A model generated the notes under the pieces. That model had not been told where the DNA came from. It saw nothing but the letters and a program-made list of their open reading frames with translations, and ran no database searches. DNA of 64,000 nt from assembly GCA_041739525.1 (NCBI GenBank), contig JBGSNQ010000103.1, positions 1 to 64,000 of the forward strand, in the 5' to 3' direction. Position numbers and translations under genes: made by a program. This document shows positions 53,430 to 62,173 of the stretch, piece by piece. Position 1 is the first letter of the stretch. Every line of letters begins with the position of its first letter. This DNA is from DATJGR01 sp041739525. GTDB taxonomy: Bacteria; Pseudomonadota; Gammaproteobacteria; Pseudomonadales; Azotimanducaceae.

Positions 53430-54236
53430 TTAAATGACGGAGCGAAGATAGTGCGAAACAGCGGGAGCGAAATAACGGTGGCCTTTTGCCGCGCGCTCGG
53501 CGCCGTCCAGGTTGTCGATTGCAGCTAACAGATCGCGCGCGGCGTCGGGATAGCCCGCTATTTCAGGCAGCGAATGGCAGGTCACACGTATCGTGAACAT
53601 CACTGCTTCAGAATCGAGTCGACGCAATGTCTGCCGTTCCGAGCGCACCACCAAGTGTTGCACCGTGTCTGCTGTCACTTCGTGCCACGCCTCCGACACC
53701 GGCTGATACAGCGCGGGGTTGGTGTGCATCAGCCAGTTGCGGCGTTCGAAGATCGCGGCCAGCGGCAGCCGCGTGAAGAACTGCGCCATCTTCTCGGAGA
53801 GCTTGTCGTTGAGCGTGGGCACGGGGTCGTGAATGCCATCCAGCGTGCGGCCGATCTTTTCGGCAAGCCGCCAATACGAGGGTGAACACACGCACGCCGC
53901 GGTTAGCCGATACGTGCCGTTGAAGCGTTGCATCAAACACAGGTCGTCCGGTACCTGAAGCGAAGCGGCGATGATCGGCGCGGTGTCGCTTGTCGAGATG
54001 CGCGTGCCGAGTGCGCGATTCACTGCGTCGAGCATCAGCTGCTGCCCGGCGCGCGATTCAGCCAGTTCGGCGAACACGCCGCTCGCACTGTCGCCGAGCA
54101 GCGTGCGTTTCCGGGCGAGCTCCTCTGCATCGATCCGGTCGGGCAACCACACGTGGGGCTCGATCGGCCGCAACCCCATGCGGTAGCCAGCCTTACCGCC
54201 GCGCCACGGCGGATCGCGCCAGAACGAATCCGTCAC
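53430..54236 (-). CDS. DUF3445 haem-dependent oxidative N-demethylase-like protein
   Basis: The 268-residue protein has the family core RFNGTYRLTAACVCSPSYWRLAEKIGRTLDGIHDPVP. Characterised DUF3445 members are haem-dependent oxidative N-demethylases; others are unassigned. No signal peptide is seen. The start overlaps the ridA stop (ATGA) and the stop is 13 bases before the PLP enzyme, so the three are likely one operon for amine or amino-acid breakdown. Confidence 0.8.
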   Translation of the reverse strand: MTDSFWRDPPWRGGKAGYRMGLRPIEPHVWLPDRIDAEELARKRTLLGDSASGVFAELAESRAGQQLMLDAVNRALGTRISTSDTAPIIAASLQVPDDLCLMQRFNGTYRLTAACVCSPSYWRLAEKIGRTLDGIHDPVPTLNDKLSEKMAQFFTRLPLAAIFERRNWLMHTNPALYQPVSEAWHEVTADTVQHLVVRSERQTLRRLDSEAVMFTIRVTCHSLPEIAGYPDAARDLLAAIDNLDGAERAAKGHRYFAPAVSHYLRSVI

Positions 54237-54625
54237 TTGCGCTTGCGAGCGATCACCCGAATTTCAACGTGCGCGCCCGGCGCCGCAAGTTCGGTGATGC
54301 CGATGGCGGTCCATGCCGGCCACGGTTCCTTCAGGAACTTGTCGCGCACTTTCATGAAGGTGCCCATCGTGCTCTGCAAACCCACGTGATACGTCGTGTA
54401 TTCCAGCACGTCGCTGAAGTCGACACCGGCGGCCTTCAACACGCTGCCCACCTTGGTCCAGGCGTTGGTGAACTCTTCCGTGAGATCCGCCGGAACCTTG
54501 CCGTCTGCGCCAATGCCGATTTGTCCCGAGCACAGCAACAGCTCGCCGGATCTGACCGCCTGCGAGAAGTGATAGTTGTCGTGCAGGAACTTCGACTCTT
54601 TCGGATTGATCGTTTTGATTGCCAT
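54233..54625 (-). CDS. RidA/YjgF family protein
   Basis: The 130-residue Rid-fold protein has NYHFSQAVRSGELLLCSGQIG, DLTEEFTNAWTKVGSVLKAAG and a C-terminal HVEIRVIARKR. The arginine that RidA uses for 2-aminoacrylate deamination (in the PARSCVEV segment of E. coli) appears replaced here (APGAHVEI), so it is probably a different Rid subfamily rather than a classic imine deaminase. It is the first gene of its operon and is next to enzymes that would generate imines or enamines. Confidence 0.85.
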   Translation of the reverse strand: MAIKTINPKESKFLHDNYHFSQAVRSGELLLCSGQIGIGADGKVPADLTEEFTNAWTKVGSVLKAAGVDFSDVLEYTTYHVGLQSTMGTFMKVRDKFLKEPWPAWTAIGITELAAPGAHVEIRVIARKRK

Positions 54626-54763
54626 CGCGTCTTCCCATTCGAGTGTCGTCGAATCATAACCGCCCGGTCATGCGGACGCAGTGCTGTGCTCACCTCACCC
54701 TTAGAGGGCTGTTGGAAAGCATGCTGGGAAATGGGAAACGGCGTCGGAGGAAGCGTGCGGGGA

Positions 54764-55036
54764 TCAATCGTCGGCGGACTCGAGGCAGACGCCGCCCGCA
54801 CCGCGAGTCACGCACACCTCGCCGGTCTCGTAGTTGAGGCCGCTGCTGCTGGTGCTCCAGGGTTCGTCGCTCGAGTCATCGTCGGTTGCGGCTGTTCCCG
54901 TGTCGCGGCTCGGCGTCCACGACGAATCGGTGGTGTTGGATCGGGACGCGTCCGAGGTCGCTGCGGATTGAGAATCGGGCGGTTCGGCTGCGGCCGAGAT
55001 CGCAACGAACATCAGCGCCGTGAACAGGATCTTCAT
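54764..55036 (-). CDS. small secreted Ser/Asp-rich protein of unknown function
   Basis: The 90-residue product has a short signal peptide (MKILFTALMFVAISAAAE), a low-complexity Ser/Thr/Asp-rich middle and a C-terminal NYETGEVCVTRGAGGVC with two cysteines. I do not recognise the family. ATG 55036 is preferred to one three codons upstream because the signal peptide begins there. It lies between the ridA operon and tRNA-Ser. It may be a minor periplasmic protein. Confidence 0.5.
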   Translation of the reverse strand: MKILFTALMFVAISAAAEPPDSQSAATSDASRSNTTDSSWTPSRDTGTAATDDDSSDEPWSTSSSGLNYETGEVCVTRGAGGVCLESADD

Positions 55037-55114
55037 AACGGGCACCCAGAAATCGCGCGGGAACGAAGTCTATGTCGTTTGGCGAGTGCCACTGTGCGGC
55101 GGATGTAACGCGTT

Positions 55115-55202
55115 TGGCGGAGAAGAGAGGATTCGAACCTCCGAAACGTTTCCGTTTACTTGATTTCGAGTCAAGCGCCTTCGACCACTCGGCCACTTCT
55201 CC
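55115..55202 (-). tRNA. tRNA-Ser (anticodon CGA)
   Basis: This 88-nt class II tRNA is on the minus strand. Acceptor stem GGAGAAG pairs with CTTCTCC (positions 55196-55202 and 55119-55125), discriminator G, encoded CCA. The anticodon loop CTCGAAA places CGA at 34-36 and a long variable arm follows, as in serine tRNAs. It decodes UCG. Confidence 0.93.
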
Positions 55203-55316
55203 GGGGCGGCATTCTCCAGATCTCACCCCTCCAAAGCCAGCGCTCTTCCACGTTTGTTTAAGCGTGCAACGGGCGTCGGGTAGAATGCCGCTCCCAATCG
55301 GATTGCTGGACCAGTC

Positions 55317-56171
55317 ATGGCAGAGACGCGCGCGGTGTTCGACGTTACCGCGAAGAATTTTCAGGCCGACGTTGTTGAGCGGTCGCGCCAGTTGCCCGTG
55401 GTGGTGTTGTTCTGGGCAGATCAGTTGCCGCCGGCGAAAGACGCGCGGCGCGTGCTCGAAACGTTGGCGGCGCAGTACCAGGGCAAGTTCGCGCTGGCGC
55501 TGTCGGATGTATCGCGCGATCAGTCGCTGGCGCAGTCGTTGCGCGTGCAGGGATTACCCAGCATTCGCGTGATCCAGGACGGCCAGCTGGTCGATCAGAT
55601 GGAAGGGCCGCAAGGCGAACGAGCGCTGCGTACGATGCTCGACCGGTTAACGATGTCGAGCGGCGATCTGTTGCGCGCAGAACTCGACGGCGTGCTTGCG
55701 TCGGGTGACTACCCCACGGCGCTTGCGATGTTGAAGCAAGCGCTGGCCGCCGAGCCCAACAATCCGGCGTTCAAACTCGAGTACGCCGATGTGCTGGCGC
55801 GCAGCGGCAATCTGGATGAGGCGCGCACTGCGCTTACCTCGGTGCCGGAAGGTACGGAAGGGCGCGACCGTCCGCTGACGCGGCTGCAGATGATGGAAGA
55901 AGCCGCGGGAATGAGTGAACAGCCGGAAATCGAAGCCGGGCTCGCCAAGAATCCGGATGACCTCGAATTGCGCTATCAGGCCGCGATCAGGGGCGCGGTC
56001 ACCGACCACTACGAAGCGGCGCTCGATCACGCGATGCACATCCTGCAAACGGACCGCAAATTCCGCGACGACATCGGCCGCGCCACGCTGGTCCGCATCT
56101 TCGCGTTGCTGCCGAAGGGCTCCGAACTGGCGAAGACCTATCGCCGCCGTATGTTCGCCTTGATGCACTGA
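55317..56171 (+). CDS. cnoX: thioredoxin-fold / TPR co-chaperone CnoX (YbbN)
   Basis: The 284-residue protein has an N-terminal thioredoxin fold (about 1-108) and C-terminal TPR-like helices (about 115-284). CnoX is a holdase that protects proteins under hypochlorous-acid stress and hands them to GroEL/DnaK. In place of the thioredoxin CXXC it has WADQLPPAKD, with no cysteines, as in many non-redox CnoX proteins. Confidence 0.88.
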   Translation: MAETRAVFDVTAKNFQADVVERSRQLPVVVLFWADQLPPAKDARRVLETLAAQYQGKFALALSDVSRDQSLAQSLRVQGLPSIRVIQDGQLVDQMEGPQGERALRTMLDRLTMSSGDLLRAELDGVLASGDYPTALAMLKQALAAEPNNPAFKLEYADVLARSGNLDEARTALTSVPEGTEGRDRPLTRLQMMEEAAGMSEQPEIEAGLAKNPDDLELRYQAAIRGAVTDHYEAALDHAMHILQTDRKFRDDIGRATLVRIFALLPKGSELAKTYRRRMFALMH

Positions 56172-56317
56172 GCGAATCGCACTTGCCCTCGATGGGCGCC
56201 GTCCCACGACTGCATTGAGGCGCGGTCCAGCCAGCGAGTGTCGACCGCATCGCAGTACGTAGGCGGCCGTTCGCTATCCTTTGAAATCGACAAGTCGAAC
56301 TCTGGCGGTTGCACGGC

Positions 56318-56665
56318 ATGGAAGCTCGGCAATTAGCGCTGGCCACACGGCTGGTTCTCACATTTGGCTCGCGCCAACGAACGCTTTCGTTCTCCGACGG
56401 CGCCGAGTATCGCCTTGGCCGCGATGCCGATTGCGATTTCGAACTGGTACGTCCCTTCGCGTCGCGTCACCACGCGCGCATCGTTTGCCGTCGACAGGCG
56501 TTCTGGCTGTTCGATGAGAGCAGTAACGGCACGTTCGTGCGTAACGAAGATGAGAGCGTGCTCTACCTGCATCGGCGCAGCTGCCGTTTGTGGGGCACGG
56601 GTTGGATCAGCTTCGGCGAACCCCTGATGAGCGACTCTGTCGTCAGTTTCCATCACGCAGGATGA
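56318..56665 (+). CDS. FHA-domain phosphothreonine-binding protein
   Basis: This roughly 115-residue single FHA domain has the hallmark residues YRLGRDADCDFEL, SRHHARIV and SSNGTFVR (G-R, S..H and N-G). FHA domains bind phosphothreonine and typically recruit kinases. The start is ATG 56318 (another ATG at 56309). It lies 4 bases before the PP2C gene and heads the FHA-PP2C-kinase-transporter operon. Confidence 0.87.
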   Translation: MEARQLALATRLVLTFGSRQRTLSFSDGAEYRLGRDADCDFELVRPFASRHHARIVCRRQAFWLFDESSNGTFVRNEDESVLYLHRRSCRLWGTGWISFGEPLMSDSVVSFHHAG

Positions 56666-56669
56666 GTCG

Positions 56670-57389
56670 ATGAGCGATCGCTGGCAGTACGCCTCGGAGA
56701 CGCATCCGGGCAATCGGCGCAAAAACAACGAAGATGCGGTGCTCGTCTATCCCGGGCTCAGCCTGTGGGCCGTCGCCGACGGTATGGGTGGCCACGCGGC
56801 CGGCGACATTGCGAGCCGCGCGATCACCGAAGCGCTGGCCACTGCACAACCGCGCGAAACGCTCGCTGAAATGGTCGATCAGATCGACGACCTGCTGTGC
56901 GACGTCAATCATCGACTGCGCGATCACGGCCAATCGGAGTATCGCGGTCGCACCGTCGGAAGCACCGTTGTAACGCTGTTGGCGGACGAAGACGTCGGTG
57001 TGGCGCTATGGGCGGGCGATAGTCGTCTGTATCGCCTGCGGCACGGCGTGCTCACGCAGATCACGCGCGATCACAATCCGATCGGCGACCTTCTCGACGA
57101 TGGCCTGATCACGGAGCAGACTGCGCTGGCGCGCGAAACGAACATCGTGACGCGCGCAGTAGGCGGGCACGGCCAGCTGTTCCTCGACGTAGCGGTGTTC
57201 GATATCTGCCTCGGCGACACGTTTCTGCTGTGCACCGACGGGCTCTATCGTGAGCTGAAACACCAGCAGATTCGCGATCTGCTCGCCGCCGACAGCGTCA
57301 GCGCAAGCGCGGAAGGGCTGGTTCGCGAATGCCTCGCTCACGGTGCCCGCGACAACGTATCGGTCGTGGTGTCTCGCCGGGGGCGTTGA
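56670..57389 (+). CDS. PP2C-family Ser/Thr protein phosphatase
   Basis: The 239-residue phosphatase has the Mg/Mn-binding PP2C motifs: RRKNNEDAVLV, VADGMGGHAAGD, LWAGDSRLYRL and GARDNVSVVV. It probably reverses phosphorylation by the neighbouring kinase. Spacing of 4 bases to the FHA gene and 8 bases to the kinase start indicates one operon. Confidence 0.93.
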   Translation: MSDRWQYASETHPGNRRKNNEDAVLVYPGLSLWAVADGMGGHAAGDIASRAITEALATAQPRETLAEMVDQIDDLLCDVNHRLRDHGQSEYRGRTVGSTVVTLLADEDVGVALWAGDSRLYRLRHGVLTQITRDHNPIGDLLDDGLITEQTALARETNIVTRAVGGHGQLFLDVAVFDICLGDTFLLCTDGLYRELKHQQIRDLLAADSVSASAEGLVRECLAHGARDNVSVVVSRRGR

Positions 57390-57397
57390 AGGTGGCG

Positions 57398-59914
57398 ATG
57401 ACGGAGAAAAGCCCCGACATAACGGACAGCACCGCTGACGACATTACGGTGTTGCGCGGCAATAGTGGGTCCGGTTCGGGGCAGGCCGCGGCAACGCCGC
57501 GCATCCTGAAGCAACGCTTCATCCTCGACGAGAAACTCGGCTCCGGCGGCATGGGCACTGTGTATCGGGCGAAGGATCTGCGCAAAGTCGAAGCGCAGGA
57601 TCGTCAGCCGTACGTCGCAATCAAGGTGCTGAACAACGATTTCCGCGCACATCCCGATGCGTTCATTGCGCTGCAGCGCGAGGCGTCGAAGTCGCAAGGC
57701 ATTGCGCATCCGAACATCGTCTCGATCTTCGACTTCGACAAGGATGGCGACGTCCCGTACATGACGATGGAGCTGCTGCAAGGGCAGGAGCTCGCGACGC
57801 TGCTGAAGGAGTATCCCAGCGGCCTGCCCGATGCGATTCTGTGGCCGCTGGTCGAAGGCATGTGTGCAGGACTGAAGCGCGCGCACGACGGCGGCATCAC
57901 ACATTCGGACTTCAAACCGGGCAACGTATTCGTTACTCGTGACGGCACCGCGAAGATTCTCGACTTCGGCATCGCGCGTGCCGTTCGAGTGCACCAGTAC
58001 GACGGCGACGACACCGTGTTCGATCCGTCGAAGCTCGCCGCACTAACACCCGCCTTTGCCAGCCGCGAGATGTTGCAGGGCGAGGTGCCGTTGCCCGCCG
58101 ACGATATCTATTCGCTGGCGGTGGTCATCTATCTGATGTTGACCGGGCGCCATCCCTACAATCGCGTCCGCGCGGACGAAGCGTTCGAGCAAGGCTTGCA
58201 AGCGGAGCGCGTAAAACGCCTAACGAGACGTCAGTGGCGCACGTTGTCTCGAGCGCTCGATCTCGACCGCGCGAATCGCCCGCAGAGCATGGACGAAGTC
58301 ATCTCCGGGCTGCTGAGAACGTCCGGTGCGCGTCCGTGGTACATCGCTGCGTTCGCAGTCGCTGTCATGCTTGGAACGCTTGCGATGTGGCTCGGCACGT
58401 CGGCGGTGGACCGATCTGCCGTTGCGCACGACACACTGATAGACGCGCAGATCGCGCGGATCGAAAGGCTGTTGCGCGAGAACTCCTTCGACGAACGGGG
58501 CAAGCACCGCCTCGACGAGGAAATGAAGGCGCTAGCTGCATTGGACGGCAACGGCGAGGCGTTCAAACAGATGCGCGCGCGCCTGCTCGCGGCATTGACG
58601 CAGCAGATCGAAGCGACCGGCGATTTCGAAGCCGCGTACGCCTTGCTGCAATACGCCGACGAACAGGCCGGCGGTAATTTCTACAAAGGTCACGCCTTGC
58701 TCGAGCGGCGCGAGGCGGCGCGCGTGAGCACGATCGCCTACGGCGACCATCAGGACAAGAACTGGGTCTACAACGTCGAGTCGGCGTTGGGCCGGTTCAA
58801 ACAGGTGTTTCCGCACGGCGTCGAACGCGCCGAACTCGAGTTGCAGCTGGGTGAGGTCTATCTCGCGGCAATCGGCGAGACGATCGCGGCCGGCGATGCG
58901 AAGCGCGCCGAGGGACTGATTCGATTGGCGCAGCCGCGTGTGTTCGATCCCGACGCGTTCAACGTCATCGACCGCAAGCTCGACGCGCTCCGCAAATCGC
59001 TCGCTCGCACTCAGGCACAAGCGGCACGACGTACGGATGCAGCGAACGTGAAATCGGAGCTTGCGGCGTTGACGCGCACCGATTGCCAACGAGCTGACGC
59101 GGCCGCGGCCGGGCAGCAGGCCGCCACTTTGCGCGCACGCTATCCAAGCAACGTTGCCACCATCGATGACGCGGTTGTCGAGTGGCTCGCGCAGTGCGTC
59201 ATCAAGCTGGGCGAGGTGGATCAGGATCGTGCGATGTCGCTGCACCAACAGGCTCTTGCTGCATTCGGTCCCGTGCCGCGGCTCGCGCAGTTGAAGCTCG
59301 ATCCGTGTGCAATGCGCTACCTGGTTGGTAAAGGCACCGCAGCAGGGCGCAGCGGATTTTGTGCCGATGACCTTGGAGGCGGGCTTACCGGGCCGCGCCT
59401 GGTGGTGGTTCCCGAGGGCGACGGTCGTTTTGCAATCAGCAAGTTCGAAATCTCGGAAGCCGATCTCGCGCCGTTCTGTGCAGAGACCGGGCGTTGTACT
59501 GAACCGTCGAACAGCAATCAGCCGGGCACGGGTGTTGGCCTCGAGCTCGCCTCGGCCTATGCCGACTGGCTGACGCAACGCAGCGGCCACCGCTATCGCC
59601 TTCCGACGCGGGTCGAATGGGAGCACGTCGCGCGCGCCGGAAAGCCCGACCCCAATCGCAACTGTCAGGTGCGCGTGGCGGGCGTGAGTCGCGGCAAGCA
59701 AGCGGTACCCGTCACGTCGGGTGCACAGAACGAACTCGGCCTGGTGAATCTGTTTGGCAACGTAAGGGAACTGGCAATGGATGAGGATCGACCCGTCGCA
59801 TTGGGTGGCTCCTACGCGGATCCGATTTCTGCGTGCGACATCGGTTCGGTGAATTCGGTGTCGAGTGCCGGAGACCCATCCACGGGTATGCGTTTGGTTC
59901 GGGAGGTGCCATGA
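57398..59914 (+). CDS. transmembrane Ser/Thr kinase with C-terminal SUMF1/FGE-like domain
   Basis: The 838-residue protein has a cytosolic Hanks kinase domain (about 40-305): glycine loop GSGGMGTVY, Lys76 in VAIKVL, catalytic loop HSDFKPGNV (HSD at 169-171 instead of HRD) and DFG 189-191. A transmembrane helix (about 313-333) is followed by a helical, presumably periplasmic region (about 345-640) and a SUMF1/formylglycine-enzyme-like domain (about 665-838, RLPTRVEWEHVARAG, NLFGNVRELAMD). The start is ATG 57398. It ends overlapping the transporter start. The kinase may sense the envelope through its periplasmic part. Confidence 0.87.
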   Translation: MTEKSPDITDSTADDITVLRGNSGSGSGQAAATPRILKQRFILDEKLGSGGMGTVYRAKDLRKVEAQDRQPYVAIKVLNNDFRAHPDAFIALQREASKSQGIAHPNIVSIFDFDKDGDVPYMTMELLQGQELATLLKEYPSGLPDAILWPLVEGMCAGLKRAHDGGITHSDFKPGNVFVTRDGTAKILDFGIARAVRVHQYDGDDTVFDPSKLAALTPAFASREMLQGEVPLPADDIYSLAVVIYLMLTGRHPYNRVRADEAFEQGLQAERVKRLTRRQWRTLSRALDLDRANRPQSMDEVISGLLRTSGARPWYIAAFAVAVMLGTLAMWLGTSAVDRSAVAHDTLIDAQIARIERLLRENSFDERGKHRLDEEMKALAALDGNGEAFKQMRARLLAALTQQIEATGDFEAAYALLQYADEQAGGNFYKGHALLERREAARVSTIAYGDHQDKNWVYNVESALGRFKQVFPHGVERAELELQLGEVYLAAIGETIAAGDAKRAEGLIRLAQPRVFDPDAFNVIDRKLDALRKSLARTQAQAARRTDAANVKSELAALTRTDCQRADAAAAGQQAATLRARYPSNVATIDDAVVEWLAQCVIKLGEVDQDRAMSLHQQALAAFGPVPRLAQLKLDPCAMRYLVGKGTAAGRSGFCADDLGGGLTGPRLVVVPEGDGRFAISKFEISEADLAPFCAETGRCTEPSNSNQPGTGVGLELASAYADWLTQRSGHRYRLPTRVEWEHVARAGKPDPNRNCQVRVAGVSRGKQAVPVTSGAQNELGLVNLFGNVRELAMDEDRPVALGGSYADPISACDIGSVNSVSSAGDPSTGMRLVREVP

Positions 59915-61929
59915 CTCTGCTGCGCTTGAGTCCGGACAGCGAGCGTTTGCGCAGGATCGCAAAAGCTCATGCTGCCGGAGAACTGTCGACGCCCGACTAC
60001 CGGCGTATTCGCGCAGAGGTGATCGAGCGCTTCAGTAACGGCGAAGTGGAAGAGTTCGACGACGACACCCAGCCGCGCTGGCTCGAGAAGCCCGTTCCGA
60101 CGGTGCAACCGGTGCCGATGGCAACCGATGCGTCGGCCGCGACGCAACGACGCTTCTGGTGGTGGGCGCTGGTGGTGTCCGTCGTCGTCATCGCGGCGGT
60201 CGGTTCGGCGGCGGCCTGGAGCAGTTCGATTCCACCGGTAAAACAGCGCGACCCGAACCCTGCGACGAGCCCGCGTGTTCCCGTCGATCATCTCGGCGTG
60301 CGCAACTTCGTTGCGTACCCGGAACTCGGCATCACGCAGGAGTCGGTGGATGTCGTGCTCGCGTCGGCATTGAAGGATCTCGAAGAAGCTTCGCGGCCGG
60401 GACCGAGTGGATTCACTGCCGCCGAACTCGAAGAGGTCGGCATGCTGTTGAAGTCGATGGGCGTCAGTCAGGGACCGAAGTTGACCGATCGCGATGCCGC
60501 GCAATTGAGTGCGTTGCTGGCCGCGCAGAAATCCCGCCGGGGAGCCTCGCTGGTCGAGCTCGAGCAGGTTGCCGCGCGATTGACCACCTTCTACCGCGCG
60601 CATGGCCTGCCGTTGGCCACCGCCTATCTGCCGTCGCAAGACGTTGCGAATGCCGAGGTGTTCTTCGAGGTGTTGCCCGGCACGCTGGCCGAAGTGCGCG
60701 TGAACGGCGAGTCGCGTGTGCACGCGAAGATGCTCACCAGTGCCTTCGCAGACCAGGTAGGCAAACCCGTGCGACGCGACGACGTGGAGTCGGCGATGTA
60801 TCTGATCAACGACCTGCCGGGGCTCGACGCACAAGGCATGTTCGTGGCCGGCGAAGCGGTGGGTGCGAGTGATCTGAATCTCGTTGCGCGCAATGAACGC
60901 AGCTGGGGCGCCCAGGTTCGGGTCGACAACCAGGGCGATGACCACACCGGCAGCGAACGCGTGTTCGTCGATGGCAGTTGGTTCGACCCTACGGGCCACG
61001 GCGACGCATTGTCGATGGGCGCACTTGCGACGCGTAACCCCGAGAACAGCTATTACGGCTATCTCGGGTACGACACGCCGCTGCAAGGACTACACACCCG
61101 CCTGCACACGCGCGTCTCGCGTGATGAGTTCGACTACAGCAACGGTGCAAGCGAACAGAACGGCACCGCCGATACTGCAGAACTCGGTGTGACGGAGGTG
61201 TTGGCCCGCAGTCGCACGCGTTCCATTGCCCTCGACCTCGGGGCGAACTATCAGAAACTGCAGCTCGAGACGGACGGCGCACCCGGTTCGCTCAGCGACC
61301 AATCGCTGTGGTTCGTCGCGGCCGGTGCGTCTACCGATCGTGTATTCGATGCGCCGCGAATTTCCATGAACGGTCGCATCGGTGTCGATGCGGGTGGCTT
61401 CGAGTCGGGTCGTGAGCCGGGGCAATCGAGTCCGTTCTATCGGCTGCGCATGGACGGTTCCGCGTGGCGGCTGATCTCGTTGCCGGGTTTCGCGTCGCCG
61501 CAGACGTTGCGGTTTGTCGTGTCCGGTCAACTCGCGAGCACCGCAATGCCCGGCACGTTGCAGATGGGGTTGGGTGGGCCGGGCCGTGTTCAGGCATACG
61601 ATCGCTCCACCGCGTCGGTCGACGACGGCATCTTCGTCGGGCTCGATTTCCGGATGACGCCGGCGGCGGGACGCGTCGGAGAGTTCCTGTTGTTCGCCGA
61701 TGGCGCGTATGGCGAGATCAAGCGCAACTTCGCCGCCGACGTGTCCGTGGGTCTCGCGAGTGTCGGCGCCGGTTGGGATCTGCCGCTCGGCACCTGGCTC
61801 GGTGCATCGCGCGCACATCAGTTCGATGCGCAGTTGCGCTTCGCCGTACCGTTAGCAGACAAAGGCTCGCAGGACTGGGTCAACGACGATGGCGTTACGC
61901 TTTACTGGATGCTCCGCTATGTTCCCTAA
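59911..61929 (+). CDS. ShlB/FhaC-type outer-membrane transporter with extra N-terminal cytoplasmic and TM region
   Basis: The 672-residue protein has a SHOCT-like helix pair (about 13-41, LRRIAKAHAAGELSTPDYRRIRAEV), a hydrophobic helix (about 82-104), a linker, a POTRA-like domain (about 213-265, AEVFFEVLPGTLAEVRVNG) and a beta-barrel (about 325-672) of the TpsB/ShlB family, ending in an aromatic-rich LYWMLRYVP. TpsB proteins export a partner TpsA exoprotein; none is seen in the window. A second Met at residue 70 would give a normal-length signal peptide, but the ATGA overlap with the kinase supports the long form. Confidence 0.8.
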   Translation: MTLLRLSPDSERLRRIAKAHAAGELSTPDYRRIRAEVIERFSNGEVEEFDDDTQPRWLEKPVPTVQPVPMATDASAATQRRFWWWALVVSVVVIAAVGSAAAWSSSIPPVKQRDPNPATSPRVPVDHLGVRNFVAYPELGITQESVDVVLASALKDLEEASRPGPSGFTAAELEEVGMLLKSMGVSQGPKLTDRDAAQLSALLAAQKSRRGASLVELEQVAARLTTFYRAHGLPLATAYLPSQDVANAEVFFEVLPGTLAEVRVNGESRVHAKMLTSAFADQVGKPVRRDDVESAMYLINDLPGLDAQGMFVAGEAVGASDLNLVARNERSWGAQVRVDNQGDDHTGSERVFVDGSWFDPTGHGDALSMGALATRNPENSYYGYLGYDTPLQGLHTRLHTRVSRDEFDYSNGASEQNGTADTAELGVTEVLARSRTRSIALDLGANYQKLQLETDGAPGSLSDQSLWFVAAGASTDRVFDAPRISMNGRIGVDAGGFESGREPGQSSPFYRLRMDGSAWRLISLPGFASPQTLRFVVSGQLASTAMPGTLQMGLGGPGRVQAYDRSTASVDDGIFVGLDFRMTPAAGRVGEFLLFADGAYGEIKRNFAADVSVGLASVGAGWDLPLGTWLGASRAHQFDAQLRFAVPLADKGSQDWVNDDGVTLYWMLRYVP

Positions 61930-62173
61930 ACGCTTTGTCCGATATCGGTACCTGGTGTTGCTTCCCTGCGTGCTGGGTTCGGCGTTTGTTCGAAGCGCCG
62001 ACCCTGCGACACCGGAAGCGGCCGAAGAGCGAACGCGTCTCGAAGTTCAGTACGCGCTCGATACCAAGGTGGTCACCGATCCTGAACTCGATCCGGTAGT
62101 GTTCACCGAGATCGTGCCGTTCACCGCGGAGGAATCCGCCGTGCGCCTGCCCAGCGACCAGGACTTGGACTGA
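61919..62173 (+). CDS. small exported protein of unknown function
   Basis: The 84-residue product has a positively charged N-terminus and hydrophobic stretch (RYLVLLPCVLGSAFVRSA) like a signal peptide, then an acidic region ending PSDQDLD. It overlaps the transporter stop by 11 bases, so it is probably translationally coupled. I do not recognise the family; it may be an accessory or substrate of the transporter. Confidence 0.55.
   Translation: MFPKRFVRYRYLVLLPCVLGSAFVRSADPATPEAAEERTRLEVQYALDTKVVTDPELDPVVFTEIVPFTAEESAVRLPSDQDLD

Noticed and set aside
59911..61929. Haemolysin activity implied by the ShlB name
   Set aside because: Only a transporter-type barrel is encoded. No TpsA or haemolysin partner is in the window.
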